DNA of 64,000 nucleotides, from positions 19,371,260 through 19,435,259 of the forward strand of contig OY754975.1 in NCBI GenBank assembly GCA_963576475.1, given 5' to 3'. Positions 24,867 through 37,984 of this stretch are shown here, one piece after another. Positions within the stretch are counted from its first letter, which is position 1. Every line of letters starts with the position of its first letter. The notes under the pieces are model-generated. The model had not been told where the DNA came from. It saw only the letters and a list, made by a program, of their open reading frames with translations, and searched no databases. Origin of the DNA: Molanna angustata (Eukaryota > Arthropoda > Insecta > Trichoptera > Molannidae). A program made the translations under genes and the position numbers.

Positions 24867-25064
24867 TCACTTGTACAGTCTGTCAAGTCTATTTTTGAAC
24901 ACATTAACACTTTGTGCAACAACCAGTTCCGGTGGCAAACTGTTCAACGCATCCACAACTCTATTGGATAATAAATGCTTCCAGGGGTTCTGCCTGAAAC
25001 TGTGTTTATCTAGCTTCAAACTATGACCTCTTAAATTATGATTTGTCACAAAAATGTGATACAC
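24867..25064 (-). pseudogene. CR1/Jockey-type LINE C-terminal tail
   Basis: Minus-strand frame with RGHSLKLDKH, then LSNRVVDALNSLPPELV and FKNRLDRLY before a stop. The R.H..KL......R..F...RV+..WN.LP..VV.A.SV..FK..LD signature is the end of CR1/Jockey-group polyproteins. 5' truncated. Confidence 0.75.
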
Positions 25065-26219
<1,155 letters not shown>

Positions 26220-26354
26220 TTTATGAAGCGATGGTGGGACATGAAGAAAGGTAGGAGAGGAGGAAAGGGTTAGTTGTCATATTAATATAGTATTGGACAT
26301 ACCAAAAATTATACAATTTGGTACATAAAGTATTCATTATAATATTGATGATAG

Positions 26355-26530
26355 TTGTTTTTTTAATGATTGTAGGCTATTGTTAAAAATATCTGGCTTA
26401 TGATTAAGGTTATTGTACATATTGCAGCTGCGGTTAATAAAAGTGTTGTTTGCATAGTTTGTTCTTGAGTATTTAGTGTAAAAGAGGAGGTCTATACTAT
26501 TTTACTAGTCTATAGCAAGCATCTTTTATG
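26355..26530 (-). pseudogene. LINE C-terminal tail remnant
   Basis: The minus strand reads YSRTNYANNTFINRS then YNNLNHKPDIFNNSLQSLKK. This fits the ends of LINE proteins (N.F..R....N.L.......S...FK) but is short. It lies just downstream (in transcript sense) of the TM2 exon. Confidence 0.45.
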
Positions 26531-26700
26531 ATATTTTTCGTCGTTCTGATTGTGGATCATGGCGTATACAAGAATCTCCTTTGTGAGTGTTTTATGCTTC
26601 TAATAATCACGACTATATTATCACTTGTATATCATATTATGACAAACATTGTACAATAGTTGAACGCTAGAAAGGGAGTAATAGTGAATGTTATACTGAC

Positions 26701-26827
26701 CGCATTTGATGCGATGACTTCTGGATTTCTCACAACGACTCCATACCACAGAAGCCATAGGGCGTTATTCACAGCGAAGGAACTAAACAGGTTCATATGA
26801 AGTGTGATACGTGCACACCGCAAGGAC
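26701..26827 (-). CDS. GPCR exon: intracellular loop 1, TM2 and start of extracellular loop 1
   Basis: A 127-base exon (one base plus 42 codons). The acceptor is 'atatatttcag' and the donor GTCAGT, which is weaker than the others because of C at +3. The peptide begins SLRCARITLHMNLF, has SSFAVNNALWLLWY, and ends PEVIASNA. Known of the family: R.TLH.NLF.SF is the class B TM2 motif containing the conserved His that takes part in the intracellular polar network. The Trp-rich end of TM2 is typical of the calcitonin-like and DH31 branch. The end is phase 0 and joins the next exon, which starts VWC; that Cys is the conserved TM3 cysteine. Confidence 0.93.
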
Positions 26828-26984
26828 CTGAAATATATACAAAAAAAAGTTATGAATATTTTTTGCAAAAAAAGTATTTTTATTTAAATAATTATTTAAT
26901 TCGTAAAATACTGGAAAGTACAATAACTGATCATCAGCATGCATATGAAAAAACAAATACTAAACAATGAGTAGGTACTTATAC

Positions 26985-27160
26985 CTAATATTTTTATTGA
27001 CAAACTTTTTAACATCTCAATAGAGACGAAGTTGGGATATTATAGAAGAACCAGGAACTCAAGGCACCTGCAGGGCTTACGACCTGTCATCGGCTGGTTT
27101 ACGTGATCACTTTATGCGCTTGCGCAACGTTTACCAATTATGCCTTCTTATTGAGTTCCC
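26985..27160. mobile_element. Short MITE, copy 2
   Basis: An outer arm 'ttgacaaactttttaaca' leads to TTGGGATATTATAGAAGAAC at 27032, with the interior as in 6238-6376. The right inverted repeat is lost after 'tgagttccc'. Confidence 0.7.
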
Positions 27161-28840
27161 TTATCAATGTAATTTTAGAAAGTTCTATATATTTGAATAA
27201 TGTGTAACAATTCTCCCGAATATAAGGAATTATACTATTGCCATCTTAGAAGCAACGAAGAAACCTTTTTTGTAACGCCATCTACTGAGAAATTAATTTA
27301 TTTGTAAACAATGAAAGCAGTGCTTATAATTTGCGTATTATGCAATTAAAAAAAAAATTTTTTTCAATGAATGTAACCTTTTAATATAAAAAAACCACTT
27401 ATTTTATTTATTTTTTTACTATGTAGGTATGTACATAGTAATATTATCTTTCATACAATCGCCCATACAATAATGCGCAAATCTTTCACAATTTCGAGTT
27501 TTATGATTTCTCATGATCATCAAACCTCTTGGCTTAGTTGAGATAGAACCACCCCAGAAGTGATCCCTTTCAAATGAAAAATGAATTATCGGATTCGGAC
27601 GACGTGGTGAAGAATTATTATTAATTGAAGAGGACTTTGCATATTGAAGAGTTTAGTATTTTTTTTTCTCGTGAGTTCCATCATCATCAGAATTCGATGA
27701 AATTCACATGTGCGATCATTTCTGAAGCACTTCTTTATTAATAACGGACAATGTTGTGGAGAGTTCTTATTGTTGAAGTGCAAATTGAAGAGTTTGATGA
27801 ATTACTCACGGATTCCATGATCATATCTTGACCAAATTGACCAATCGGATGAAACCCCCTTTCTAATGAAAAATTTTTCCACGCATCGAAGTTGATCCTT
27901 ACATCTTTCTTCATTTGAACATTCCATTAATTTGCATTTGCAGTATTTTTGTGACCCTTGATTCTTTCACAATCAGTATTTCTTTACTTGATTTATTCTA
28001 AGTGGTAGGTACAATACCTAATTAGAAAAAAAGTGTTCCATTGCAGCCCCACCCACAGATTCCCGTTTTTCGAACCACACATTTTACAATTTGATGAATG
28101 AAGATGTAAGAGGCATTATATTTTTATACTTTGGTATCCTTTTAAGTGTTATGTGCTGGATTTTTATTTTTCCCTACGTTTTACGGTGTACATTAAAAAG
28201 CACATTACGGCACCATTTAAATGTTATCACTGGAGTAGTTTCATACATCTCTTCTTTTTATAGCGGTTCTACACATACATTATATCACAGATACAACCAT
28301 GTTGTTTATGATGTGAATAAATCACTTAATTTAAAAGGTTGATTAGTCGATAAATTGAATTGCAAGCATTCAAAACGATTTAATCAAGGTCATTATTAAG
28401 AAAATCCACTTAAAACTCCGAAGGCTTAATATATTTCTTTTCCCTGGATATGACTACTCTCACATTGTGGTGTGGTCTGCCTTTTTGATTTTTTGTCGCC
28501 ATTCTGCTCTGTTCTGTGCGTCTTCTGGAGAGACATTGCAGTCTGAGGCTGATCATCGCGCTTCGGTCTGCTGCTGGACCTCCTACATCAAATTATGGAC
28601 CTAAAGGGTTTGGGCTATGTTGCAACTCTCGACTAATTGATTTTATTGTATCTAGGACTTTTAGTATCCTGCCTTATTATAGTTGTGATTTATTAATTTG
28701 GTTGTGCCTAAATATCAATCTACATACGCGATGTATACATTCAGAACCCAGTATTCCCAGTATTCTCATTTCAATATTTGAAGAAACCCATCGCTTCGTT
28801 TATACATTTATAAACAGATAGTCATGGACTGAATAGATCA
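27161..28840. other. Non-coding stretch, possibly old transposon
   Basis: Two similar blocks around 27540-27700 and 27800-27880 ('gatccctttcaaatgaaaaa' against 'accccctttctaatgaaaaa') look like an old duplicated repeat. Open frames at 28091-28342 and 28516-28821 have no recognisable motif and are not called. Confidence 0.4.
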
Positions 28841-29730
28841 TCCAACTGTCGATTTGTTCAGGAGAACTTTGTTCTCTTAACATATCGACAATGTATCAAG
28901 CCAGGATACGCGAGAATTGTATGCAGAGGTCTATTTTTTTCACGGCTTTTCCAACTTTGAAGTCAAAAAACATCAACTTAGAGGCTTCGCAGCATATATG
29001 TTCCATACACGGATTTACTCAGAATTCGGAGTAGAACATTTCGTGTGTCTGTGTGTGTGTGTGTGTGTGTCCGTCCCCCCCTTATAACTTTTGATCCGCT
29101 GAATTTACAGAGCCCAAAATTTAAGAATATATAGACAGTTATAGGCCTACAAAACTTTTATACTCAGAATTTTGAATTTTTGTTTCAGTCAGGGGTTATC
29201 AACTTTTGAATTTTTAATTTATTTTTCCATATATCTCAGAAACCATAAAAGCTAAAACACTGAAAATTGGTATAAGCATAGAAAAATACAAAATCTCAAA
29301 TAAGTTTATTCAAAAAAATTCCAGATTTTCTCAAACATTTTTTATTAAGAAAAATATTTTTTTTAGGATAAATTTATGAGTTAAACTGCCTATAATTTCA
29401 TTTTTTTTAAAAAATATCGAAAAAAGCCATTGCTTCATACAATTTGTAGGGCAGTCATCTACATATATACAATATGTAAGAAGACTTAATAGTTTGATAG
29501 GTACTTAATCTCCAAACATACATACAGAACCATCATGCTGTTTTCATATTTCGGGTAGGAAAACAGGACTGACCTCCATACTGTCCTATCTTGACATACA
29601 ATTAACTAATTTTAACATATGTTAAAATTTTCAATAATTTGGATTTATGGGTTTATAGTTTGATTCTTATTCTTCAAGTATACATACTATCGCTATCGAC
29701 AGTTGGATCTCATGTGTTACATGCAACTAG
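28841..29730 (+). mobile_element. Helitron-like element, copy H4
   Basis: Starts TCCAACTGTCGATTTGTTCA after A and ends GTGTTACATGCAACTAG before T. Its 5' hairpin is of the GAGAAC/GTTCTC subtype. The CA/GT tract at 29047-29075 is short. Full length, with no coding capacity. Confidence 0.9.
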
Positions 29731-29797
29731 TATAGTAAAATATACCTGCCTTTTGAAAAATTTCTATTGAGAATCATTACAAACTCATTTTTTTTTA

Positions 29798-29995
29798 TCC
29801 AACTGTCGATTCGTTCATGAGAATTCAATTCTCTGAATGAATCGACATTATTAAGCCAAGATGCGTGTACGAAGGAAAATTTTGTACGGTGTAGTGGACT
29901 TTTTGCATGCTAATAACACCAACTAGAGGCCTCGCAGCATATATGTTCCCATACATGGATTTACTCAGAATTCGGAGTAGAACATTTTATGTGAG

Positions 29996-30048
<53 letters not shown>

Positions 30049-31725
30049 TGTGTGTCTGTCTGTCCCCCCCTTATAACTTTTGACCCGCTCAATTTACCGA
30101 GCCCAAAATTTCAAAATATATAAACACTTATAAGCCTACAAAACTTTTATACTCAGAATCGTGAATTTTTGTTTCAGTCAGGGGTTATCAACTTTTGAAT
30201 TTTTGGTTTATTTTTCTATATATCTCAGAAACCATAAAAGCTAGAACGCTGAAATTCGCTATAAACGTAGACAAATACAAAATCTCAAATTAATTTTTTT
30301 AAAAAAATTCTAGGGTTTCTCAAACATTTTTTATTAAGAAAAATATTTTTTTATGATAAATTTATGAGTTTAACTGCCTATTTTTCCAATTTTTTTAAAA
30401 ATATCATAAAAAGCCGAAAACCCCCAACTTGATAATTTAATTTTATAAAAAAAATATTACCATTGTATTAGCACATCTCAAATTTTTTTTAATATTTTTT
30501 ATAAAAATTGATTTTAGTGCCTACACACAATATATAAAAAGACTTAATTGTTTGATCTCCAAACATAAGGACTGACCTCCATACTAGCCTATCTCGACAT
30601 ACATACCTAGGTACATGTGTTGTATAGAAAATCAACTATCTTAAACTAGTTGCATGTAACACATGAGATCCAACTGTCGATAGCGATAGTATGTATAGTT
30701 GAAGAATAAGTACCAAACTATAAACCCATAAATACAAATTATTTAATATTTTAAGATATTTGGTTTTCTATACAACACATGTACCTAGGTATGAATGTCA
30801 AGATAGGATAGTATGGAGGTCAGTCCTTTGATCCTACCCAGAATGTGAAAACAGCATGATGGTATGTATGTATGTTTGGAGATTAGTATCAAATTATTAA
30901 GTCTTCTTAGATATTGTGAGAAGGCTACTTCCATACAAATTGTATGAAACAATGTCGTCACTAAATTCAATTTTCATAAAAATTGTTGAAAAAAATTTGC
31001 AATATGCTAATACAATTCTAATATTATTTATAGAAAATTAAATTTTCTAGTTGGGGTGTTTCGGCTTATTTCGATATTTAAAAAAAAATTGGAAATATAT
31101 GCAGTTAAACTCATAAATTTATCATAAAAAAAATATTTTTCTTAATAAAAAATGTTTGAGAAACTCTGGAATTTTTAAAAAAACTCATTTGAGATTTTGT
31201 ATTTGTCTATGTTTATACCAATTTTCAGCGTTTTAGCTTTTACGGTTTCTGAGATATATGGAAAAATAAATCAAAATTTCAAAAGTTGATAACTCCTGAC
31301 TGAAACAAAAATTCACAATTCTGAGTACAAAAGTTTTGTAGGCTTGAAATTTTTTATATATTTTAAAATTTTTGGCTCTGTAAATTAAGCGGATCAAAAG
31401 TTATAAGTTACACACACACAAAACTCACATAAAATGTTCTACTCCGAATTCTGAGAAAATCCATGTATGGGATGATATATGCTGCGAGGCCTCTAGTTGG
31501 TGCTATAAGCATGCAAAAAGTCCACTACACCATACAAAATTTTCCTTCGTACGCGCATCTTGGCTTAATAATGTCGATTCATTAAGAGAATTGAATTCTC
31601 ATGAACGAATCGACAGTTGGAATATTAAATAATTTGTATTTATGGGATTATAGTTTGGTACTTATTCTTCAACTATACATACTGTCGTTATCGACAGTTG
31701 GATCTCATGTGTTACATGCAACTAG
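29798..31725 (+). mobile_element. Helitron-like element H5, interrupted by H6
   Basis: The first part (29798-30645) begins TCCAACTGTCGATTCGTTCA and continues through the usual interior to 'atagaaaatcaactatctta'. The missing end resumes at 31622 with 'atattaaataatttg' and finishes TACATGCAACTAG at 31725. The interruption is exactly H6. The internal GT microsatellite is at 29997-30060. Confidence 0.88.
30646..31621 (-). mobile_element. Helitron-like element H6, nested in H5
   Basis: Opposite orientation to H5. The 3' CTAG end is at 30646 and the 5' TCC end at 31621, with both subterminal repeats and the 3' hairpin present. Its CA tract is very short (31412-31425). Because it splits H5, it inserted later. 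Confidence 0.88.
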
Positions 31726-31856
31726 TACCTACTTTATCAATTTATTTTATTATATTTTGTTTTACTATGCTTTTGGGGCAATGTATATGTTTTATGTGAT
31801 ATATTTTTAATATCGTTTGTCTTTAAGTATTTTGTAAACCTATTTTGTAAACCTGC

Positions 31857-34055
31857 ATTTTAACTGTCATCTGTCATCTATCTGTTAACTGTCAACTGTC
31901 ATCTATCATCTGTCATCTGTCATCTGTCATCTGTCAACTGTCAACTGTCAACTGCCATCTGTCATCTGTCATCTGTCATCTGTCATCTGTCATCTGTCAT
32001 TTGTCATCTGTCATCTGCCATCTGTCAACCGTCATCTGTCACCTGTACTTCAACTGTCAACTGTCAACTGTCAACTGTCAACTGTCAACTGTCAACTGTC
32101 AACTGTCAACTGTCAACTGTCAACTGCCAACTGTCATCTGTCATCTGTCATCTGTCATCTGTCATCTGTCATCTGTCATCTGTCATCTGTCATCTGTCAT
32201 CTGTCATCTGCCAACTGTCAACTGTCAACTGTCACCTGTCACCTGTAATCTGTCATCTGTCATCTGTCATCTGTCATCTGTCATCTGTCAACTGTCAATG
32301 CCATCTGTCATCTGTTAATTGCCATCTGACATCTGTCATCTGTCATCTGTCAACTGTCAATGCCATCTGTCATCTGTCAATTGCCATCTGACATCTGTCA
32401 TCTGTCAACTGTCATCTGTCAACTGTCAATTGCCATCTGTCATCTGTCATCTGTCAACTGTCAACTGTCAACTGTCAACTGTCAACTGTCAACTGTCAAC
32501 TGTCAACTGTCAACTGTCATCTGTCATCTGTCATCTGTCATCTGTCATCTGTCATCTGTCATCTGTCATCTGTCATCTGTCATCTGTCATCTGTCATCTG
32601 TCATCTGTCATCTGTCACCTGTCACCTGTCACCTGTCACCTGTCACCTGTCATCTGTCAACTGTCACCTGTCACCTGTCACCTGTCACCTGTCACCTGTC
32701 ACCTGTCACCTGTCATCTGTCATCTGTCATCTGTCATCTGTCATCTGTCATCTGTCATCTGTCATCTGTCATCTGTCATCTGTCACCTGTCACCTGTCAC
32801 CTGTCACCTGTCATCTGTCAACTGTCACCTGTCACCTGTCACCTGTCACCTGTCATCTGTCATCTGTCATCTGTCATCTGTCATCTGTCATCTGTCATCT
32901 GTCACCTGTCACCTGTCACCTGTCACCTGTCACCTGTCATCTGTCAACTGTCACCTGTCACCTGTCACCTGTCACCTGTCATCTGTCATCTGTCATCTGT
33001 CATCTGTCATCTGTCATCTGTCATCTGTCATCTGTCAACTGTCAACTGTCATCTGTCATCTGTCAACTGTCATCTGCCATCTGTCATCTGTCAACTGTCA
33101 ATTGCCATCTGTCATCTGTCATCTGTCAACTGTCAATTGCCATCTGTCATCTGTCATCTGTCAACTGTCAACTGTCAATTACCATCTGTCATCTGTCTTC
33201 TGTCACATCTGTCATCTGTCATCTGTCAACTGTCAACTGTCAACTGTCAACTGCCACCTGTCACCTGTCACCTTTCACCTGTCACCTGTCACCTGTCACC
33301 TGTCACCTGTCACCTGTCACCTGTCACCTGTCACCTGTCACCTGTCACCTGTCACCTGTCACCTGTCACCTGTCACCTGTCATCTGTCATCTGTCAACTG
33401 TCAACTGTCAACTGTCAACTGTCACCTGTCACCTGTCACCTGTCACCTGTCACCTGTCATCTGTCATCTGTCATCTGTCATCTGTCAACTGTCAACTGTC
33501 ATCTGTCATCTGTCAACTGTCAACTGTCATCTGTCAACTGTCAATTGCCATCTGTCATCTGTCAATTGCCATCTGTCATCTGTCAACTGTCATCTGTCAT
33601 CTGTCAACTGTCAATTGCCATCTGTCATCTGTCAACTGTCAACTGTCAATTGCCATCTGTCATCTGTCACATCTGTCATCTGTCATCTGTCATCTGTCAT
33701 CTGCCATCTGTCATCTGTCATCTGTCATCTGTCATCTGTCAACTGTCAACTGTCACCTGTCACCTGTCACCTGTCACCTGTCACCTGTCACCTGTCACCT
33801 GTCACCTGTCACCTGTCATCTGTCATCTGTCATCTGTCATTTGTCATCTGTCATCTGTCATCTGTCAACTGTCAACTGTCAACTGTCAACTGTCATCTGT
33901 CAACTGTCAACTGTCAACTGTCAACTGTCAACTGTCATCTGTCATCTGTCATCTGTCATCTGTCATCTGTCATCTGTCATCTGTCATCTGTCATCTGTCA
34001 TCTGTCATCTGCCATCTGTCATCTGCCATCTGTCAACTGTCAACTGTCAACTTCT
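31857..34055 (+). repeat. 7-bp tandem array of CANCTGT (E-box heptamers)
   Basis: About 2.2 kb, roughly 310 units by length, of the heptamer CA-N-CTGT, where N is T, A or C. Units of one type form runs, and blocks repeat at longer range: 'catctgtcaactgtcacc' starts at 32651, 32812 and 32938. Occasional GCC for GTC and CAATTG variants occur. Every unit holds a CANNTG E-box. All three forward frames stay open and give the same seven-residue period, so the very long open frames here are a by-product and not a gene. Confidence 0.98.
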
Positions 34056-34239
34056 CAACAGCAAATAGGTAATTCAGTGAAGCACCTGTTGTTTCACTGT
34101 ATTAGTGATAGTGTCACTAAATACTCCAAAAAGAACTCCTTTCTATTCTGTAATTATCTCCAACACGGCTATTTTTTTTCTTAATATTGTCTTTCCGGCT
34201 CATTTTCTAACAACGAAATCACAGAACAGACAAGAACGA

Positions 34240-34505
34240 ACTGTGTCAAATGTACGTTTACGCTACACGCGAAACACTCGGTACTACTAAGTTATCACTA
34301 GGTGTCGCTAGCGTCAATTGAAAAGACTTGCAAATGTTTGGCGACGCCGCAGTGACCATTTTTTTCGTGGAACGCGAACGCTTTGCACTTTGCGAAATTC
34401 TCAAATCGCAAAGCGAAAAGTGAAAAGTTAAAAGTACAATGGTGGAACGGGCACTGGTTACGAATTATTTTGCGCTGCAATTTCATCAACTGTCTTCAAC
34501 TTTCA
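34240..34505. other. Unassigned GC-richer repeat-like segment
   Basis: Contains two related inverted words ('cgctttgcactttgcg', 'cgcaaagcgaaaagtg'), which may be the middle of a degraded MITE. No coding. Confidence 0.3.
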
Positions 34506-34519
34506 TTACTTTAATTTAA

Positions 34520-34875
34520 GTGGCACCATACGTTTTACTCCATTGAAGTGGCTTCCCGTTCTTGCAAAAATACCTCACCTAGAGACTAGAAGATTCTGCC
34601 AGTTTAATCTATGGAAAAGGGAATTCGAAATAGTAGCTCTTTGCTAATCCACAATGATGTCCCATCTAAGAGCCAGCACAGAAATTCTTCCAGGAACGGT
34701 TTCGATCTGCCAAGAAGACTGTGTTCCTTTCTAAATAGGATCCTCGCTGGACATGGACGTTGTTACTACCTAATGGCAAAGTGGGCATTGTTTTATCCGC
34801 ACAATGCGAGTGCGGCCGTCTCTTCCGAATGATACAGCATATTATATTGGAAGAATATAGCGTCCGGCTCTCGAC
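34520..34875 (+). pseudogene. LINE C-terminal remnant with zinc-knuckle-like end
   Basis: Two frames contribute: GFDLPRRLCSFLNRILAG-HGRCYYLMAKW, and then in another frame CECGRLFRMIQHIILE. Together they match the LPR..W..LNR.RTGHGRC....KWG......C.CG...T..HI..C tail of insect LINEs with RNase H-type ends. Frameshifted and lacking the last Cys. Confidence 0.7.
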
Positions 34876-35139
34876 CTGAATATTTTATCATAATATTTGA
34901 TTTTTAAAATGCTATTGTTAATGTATTTTTTGTGATTATTTTATTTCTTCTCACAGAAATTGCACTTATATTGTTTTTCGCCTGAATGAGTCTGTTTATG
35001 AGCGTTTAAAGATTGTCTTTGAGCAAATATAATTGCATATACCATGGTGAGCGATATTGAACCTAATCTATACTATATTATATCATGTTTTCTCTTCACG
35101 TATTGCAAATCAATTTTATAAATGGAATTATTGTGTAAT

Positions 35140-36321
35140 AAGGTGGAGTTTTATCTCCACTGTTATTTTCCGTATTTATTAACTCTATCACTACAAACCT
35201 CAGATGTAAATATCATCTTTTTGCAGACGATCTTCAATTATATTTCCATTTTAATATCTCTGATATTAACAATGCAGTCCTTCACATGAATGAAGATCTT
35301 AAATTTATCTCTTCTTGGTCATCGGATCATGGTCTTCTTGTTAATCCGACTAAGTCCCAGGCAATTATAATCGGCAGTCCTCGTCTGCTGTCATCTATAA
35401 GGAATTTGCAACTCCCACTGCTGTATATCAATAACCAATGCATTCCTTATACCAGGGTTGTAAAAGATCTTGGAATCTTCATCGATGATGACCTTTCGTG
35501 GCATGAACAGGTATCGCATGTTAGTAAATCTATTTTCTTTGCCCTACATTCACTTAATAAACTTAAAAATTTCCTTCCATTCCGTTGTAAAATAACTCTT
35601 GCTCAATCACTTCTTCTTCCATTGCTTGATTATGCCGATGTATGCTATTTGGATGCAAATGAAGTGCATCTCAATAAACTTGAACGTCTTCAGAATATAT
35701 GTATCAGATTCATCTTTGGGTTGAAAAAATTTGATCGCATATCATCTTACCGTAATTTTCTTTGTTGGCCCAGGATACGCCAGCGGCGCAATATACACAT
35801 TTTGTCACTATTGTACAATATTCTCTCGAACCCAAACCTGCCACAGTACCTCAAAAGCAAATTCACTTATTTATCCAATCATGGACTTCCACTCCGATCT
35901 GCTGAACGTACAACACTATCCATACCTATCCATAATACAGAATTTCTCAGCTCTTCGTTCGAAGTACAATCAGCAAGATTATGGAATAGCCTTAGTCCGA
36001 ATATTGCGTCGTCTAACTCACTTAGTATTTTCAAGAAAAAACTAAAGAAGGAATATTTATCCTTGATCACCTGATCCCGATTTCCTCTCCTGTCCTTACC
36101 ATATCCCTTTTCTTGCTATGAATTATATTTTTTTTGTTGTTTTAATAGTATTTAAGTATTATACGTATTTTCTTTGATTTCTTTTACTCTTTTTTATTTG
36201 CTGTTGTACATATACAATGTTGTCATACTTTGTAATCTGGTTGGTTGGAAGAAATTGCCTAATGGCAATAAGCCCGCCAGTGTACAATTATATTTGTTTA
36301 TATTATGTACAAGAAGATGTA

Positions 36322-36335
<14 letters not shown>
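35140..36335 (+). pseudogene. 5'-truncated LINE: reverse transcriptase C-terminal half
   Basis: The open frame runs from about 35150 to 36074. It includes GVLSPLLF, the catalytic box FADDLQLYF near 35217, a thumb/connection region (KDLGIFIDDDLSWHEQV), DYADVCYL and KLERLQNICIRFIFGLKKFD. It ends ARLWNSLSPN...LSIFKKKLKK. Known of the family: a Jockey/CR1-superfamily non-LTR reverse transcriptase; the clade is uncertain. The conserved Q before GGVLSP is replaced by TAA TAA, and the fingers and endonuclease are absent, so the copy is dead. The 3' UTR has the hairpin ATTGCC-taat-GGCAAT (36252-36267) and an (AATA)n tail ending at 36350. A second fragment is at 17400. Confidence 0.9.
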
Positions 36336-36350
<15 letters not shown>

Positions 36351-36352
<2 letters not shown>

Positions 36353-37080
36353 GTACCTACCATTTATGTAGTTTCACAGTAGGTATTAAAATATGTATCT
36401 TCCTTTAAAATGTTCTAAAATATGAATTTAATCAACTGCGTCGTAGGTACCACAATGACATTTAAATGTGACCACAGAACATGAAATAAAAAGAATGAAT
36501 ATTTCTTACCTACCTACTGTGAGTCCTACCTCGGTTATCGGAATATTTCTCATACTACGCGGGTATATTAAAATTAAGTTTCCCCTCTCTTCACCTTTCT
36601 ATGGTAAACAATAAATGGTTTGATGTGAAATATTTTTTATTTGATTTAATTTATTTATAACGCATATTATGTATTAATATTATTTTTCTGCAGTCCTCCT
36701 CCATATAAACTTTAAGTATGCCAAATCTCAAACTCCTCCGTGCGCCCATTTATCCGGAAATTGTACTTAACGTTTTCGCTTCACGTTTTAATATGTAGAA
36801 GATTACATAATTACTATACTTTATTGTATGGGATATTTGTTACTCATTCTGAATTCATCATAAAAAACAATTTTAAATTATAAAAACGATTTTCTTGATG
36901 AGTTAGCTTATTGCTCACATTTACCTTCTCGACCAACGCCGGGTATTAAAAACAAGTCGATTAATAATAAACACTTCATTGCACCCCGTGCAAATGGTAA
37001 GTTTATTTCCATATGACATTTTTAAAGCAAAAAGTGCTTTAAAGTAAGAGTTCTTTTAAGTAAGAGTGTCTTTAAAGTAT
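36351..37080. other. Intron DNA, no gene seen
   Basis: AT-rich, with no recognised element. Confidence 0.45.
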
Positions 37081-37084
37081 AATA

Positions 37085-37830
37085 TACATACATACCATCA
37101 CGCCATGTCCCTTACGGTGTAGGCAGAGAGAACCGAACGCCACTTACTTCTATCTTGACATACATTCATCGCCTCGACAACATTCATACATCGTCTTATA
37201 CATGTTCGTCTGTTTCATGTACGCTTCTAACATTTCCGTTATTCAAAATATCATTCACATGGTCGTGCCATCCCTTTCTTGGGCGGCCCCGGCCTCTCAA
37301 TCCAATCCTATCCGCATTGTATATTTTCTTCGTCAGGCCTTCCTCATTCATTCTACCCATGTGGCCAAACCATCTCAGTGTGTTCACTTTTATTCTATTA
37401 ATGATATCTTTCTTCATCTTACATTCTTTCCTTATGTTCTCATTTCTTACCCTGTCTTACATCGTTCTATTGCAGATTATTCTTAGCGATCTCATTTCAA
37501 CAGCATTTATTCTGCTTTCGTGCGACTTCTGCCATGTCCAGGTTTCACTTGCATACGTCAACGTTGGCACTAAGATAGCGTTATGAATGGCAACTTTAGC
37601 AACCTTTGATATATTGCGATCATTCATAACTGGTCTCAGTGCTCCATTCATTCTGTTTCCTGCCATAACTCTTCTTTCGATATCCTTATCAGGTCGTCCA
37701 TTCCGTTGAAACATGCTTCCCAGATATACATACTCGTCGACTTGCTCGAGCCATTCATTCTCTACTCTTATTTTACACGCTGTTCTGCTTTCACTCTTTT
37801 CAAAGACCATTACCTTTTATTTGCTGGCAT
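37085..37830 (-). pseudogene. RTE-like LINE, C-terminal part and 3' UTR
   Basis: Minus strand. The part 37457-37810 reads EYVYLGSMFQRNGRPDKDIE, a YASETW motif and MRSLRIICNRTM. After a frame break, 37196-37417 reads NTLRWFGHMGRMNEE and RGRGRPRKGWHDHVND. Y.YLGS....G....DI..R, TYASETW, LRW.GH..RM and GRPR..W are the ordered C-terminal motifs of RTE/BovB-like elements. The 3' UTR ends 'ggcgtgatggtatgtatgta' at about 37085-37110, a form common in moth and butterfly genomes. 5' truncated and frameshifted. Confidence 0.85.
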
Positions 37831-37984
37831 TCATTCTCAGACCGTTCTCTATGCATCCTTCATATACCATGCTTACAAGATACCATACTTTTTTTTTTTT
37901 TTTTTTTTTCTCTACGAAAAGTATAATATAAATTATATATTTCAATTTTTTTAATCTAAAGAACAGTTGAAAGCGTTCATACCA

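Noticed and set aside
28516..28821. 101-codon frame
   Set aside because: No motif, no neighbouring exon signals, atypical composition; probably old transposon sequence.
32001..34184. Frames of more than 500 codons rich in Cys, His, Leu, Ser and Val
   Set aside because: They come from a 7-base tandem repeat that is open in all three frames with the same cycle; there is no domain, and the unique tail is short.
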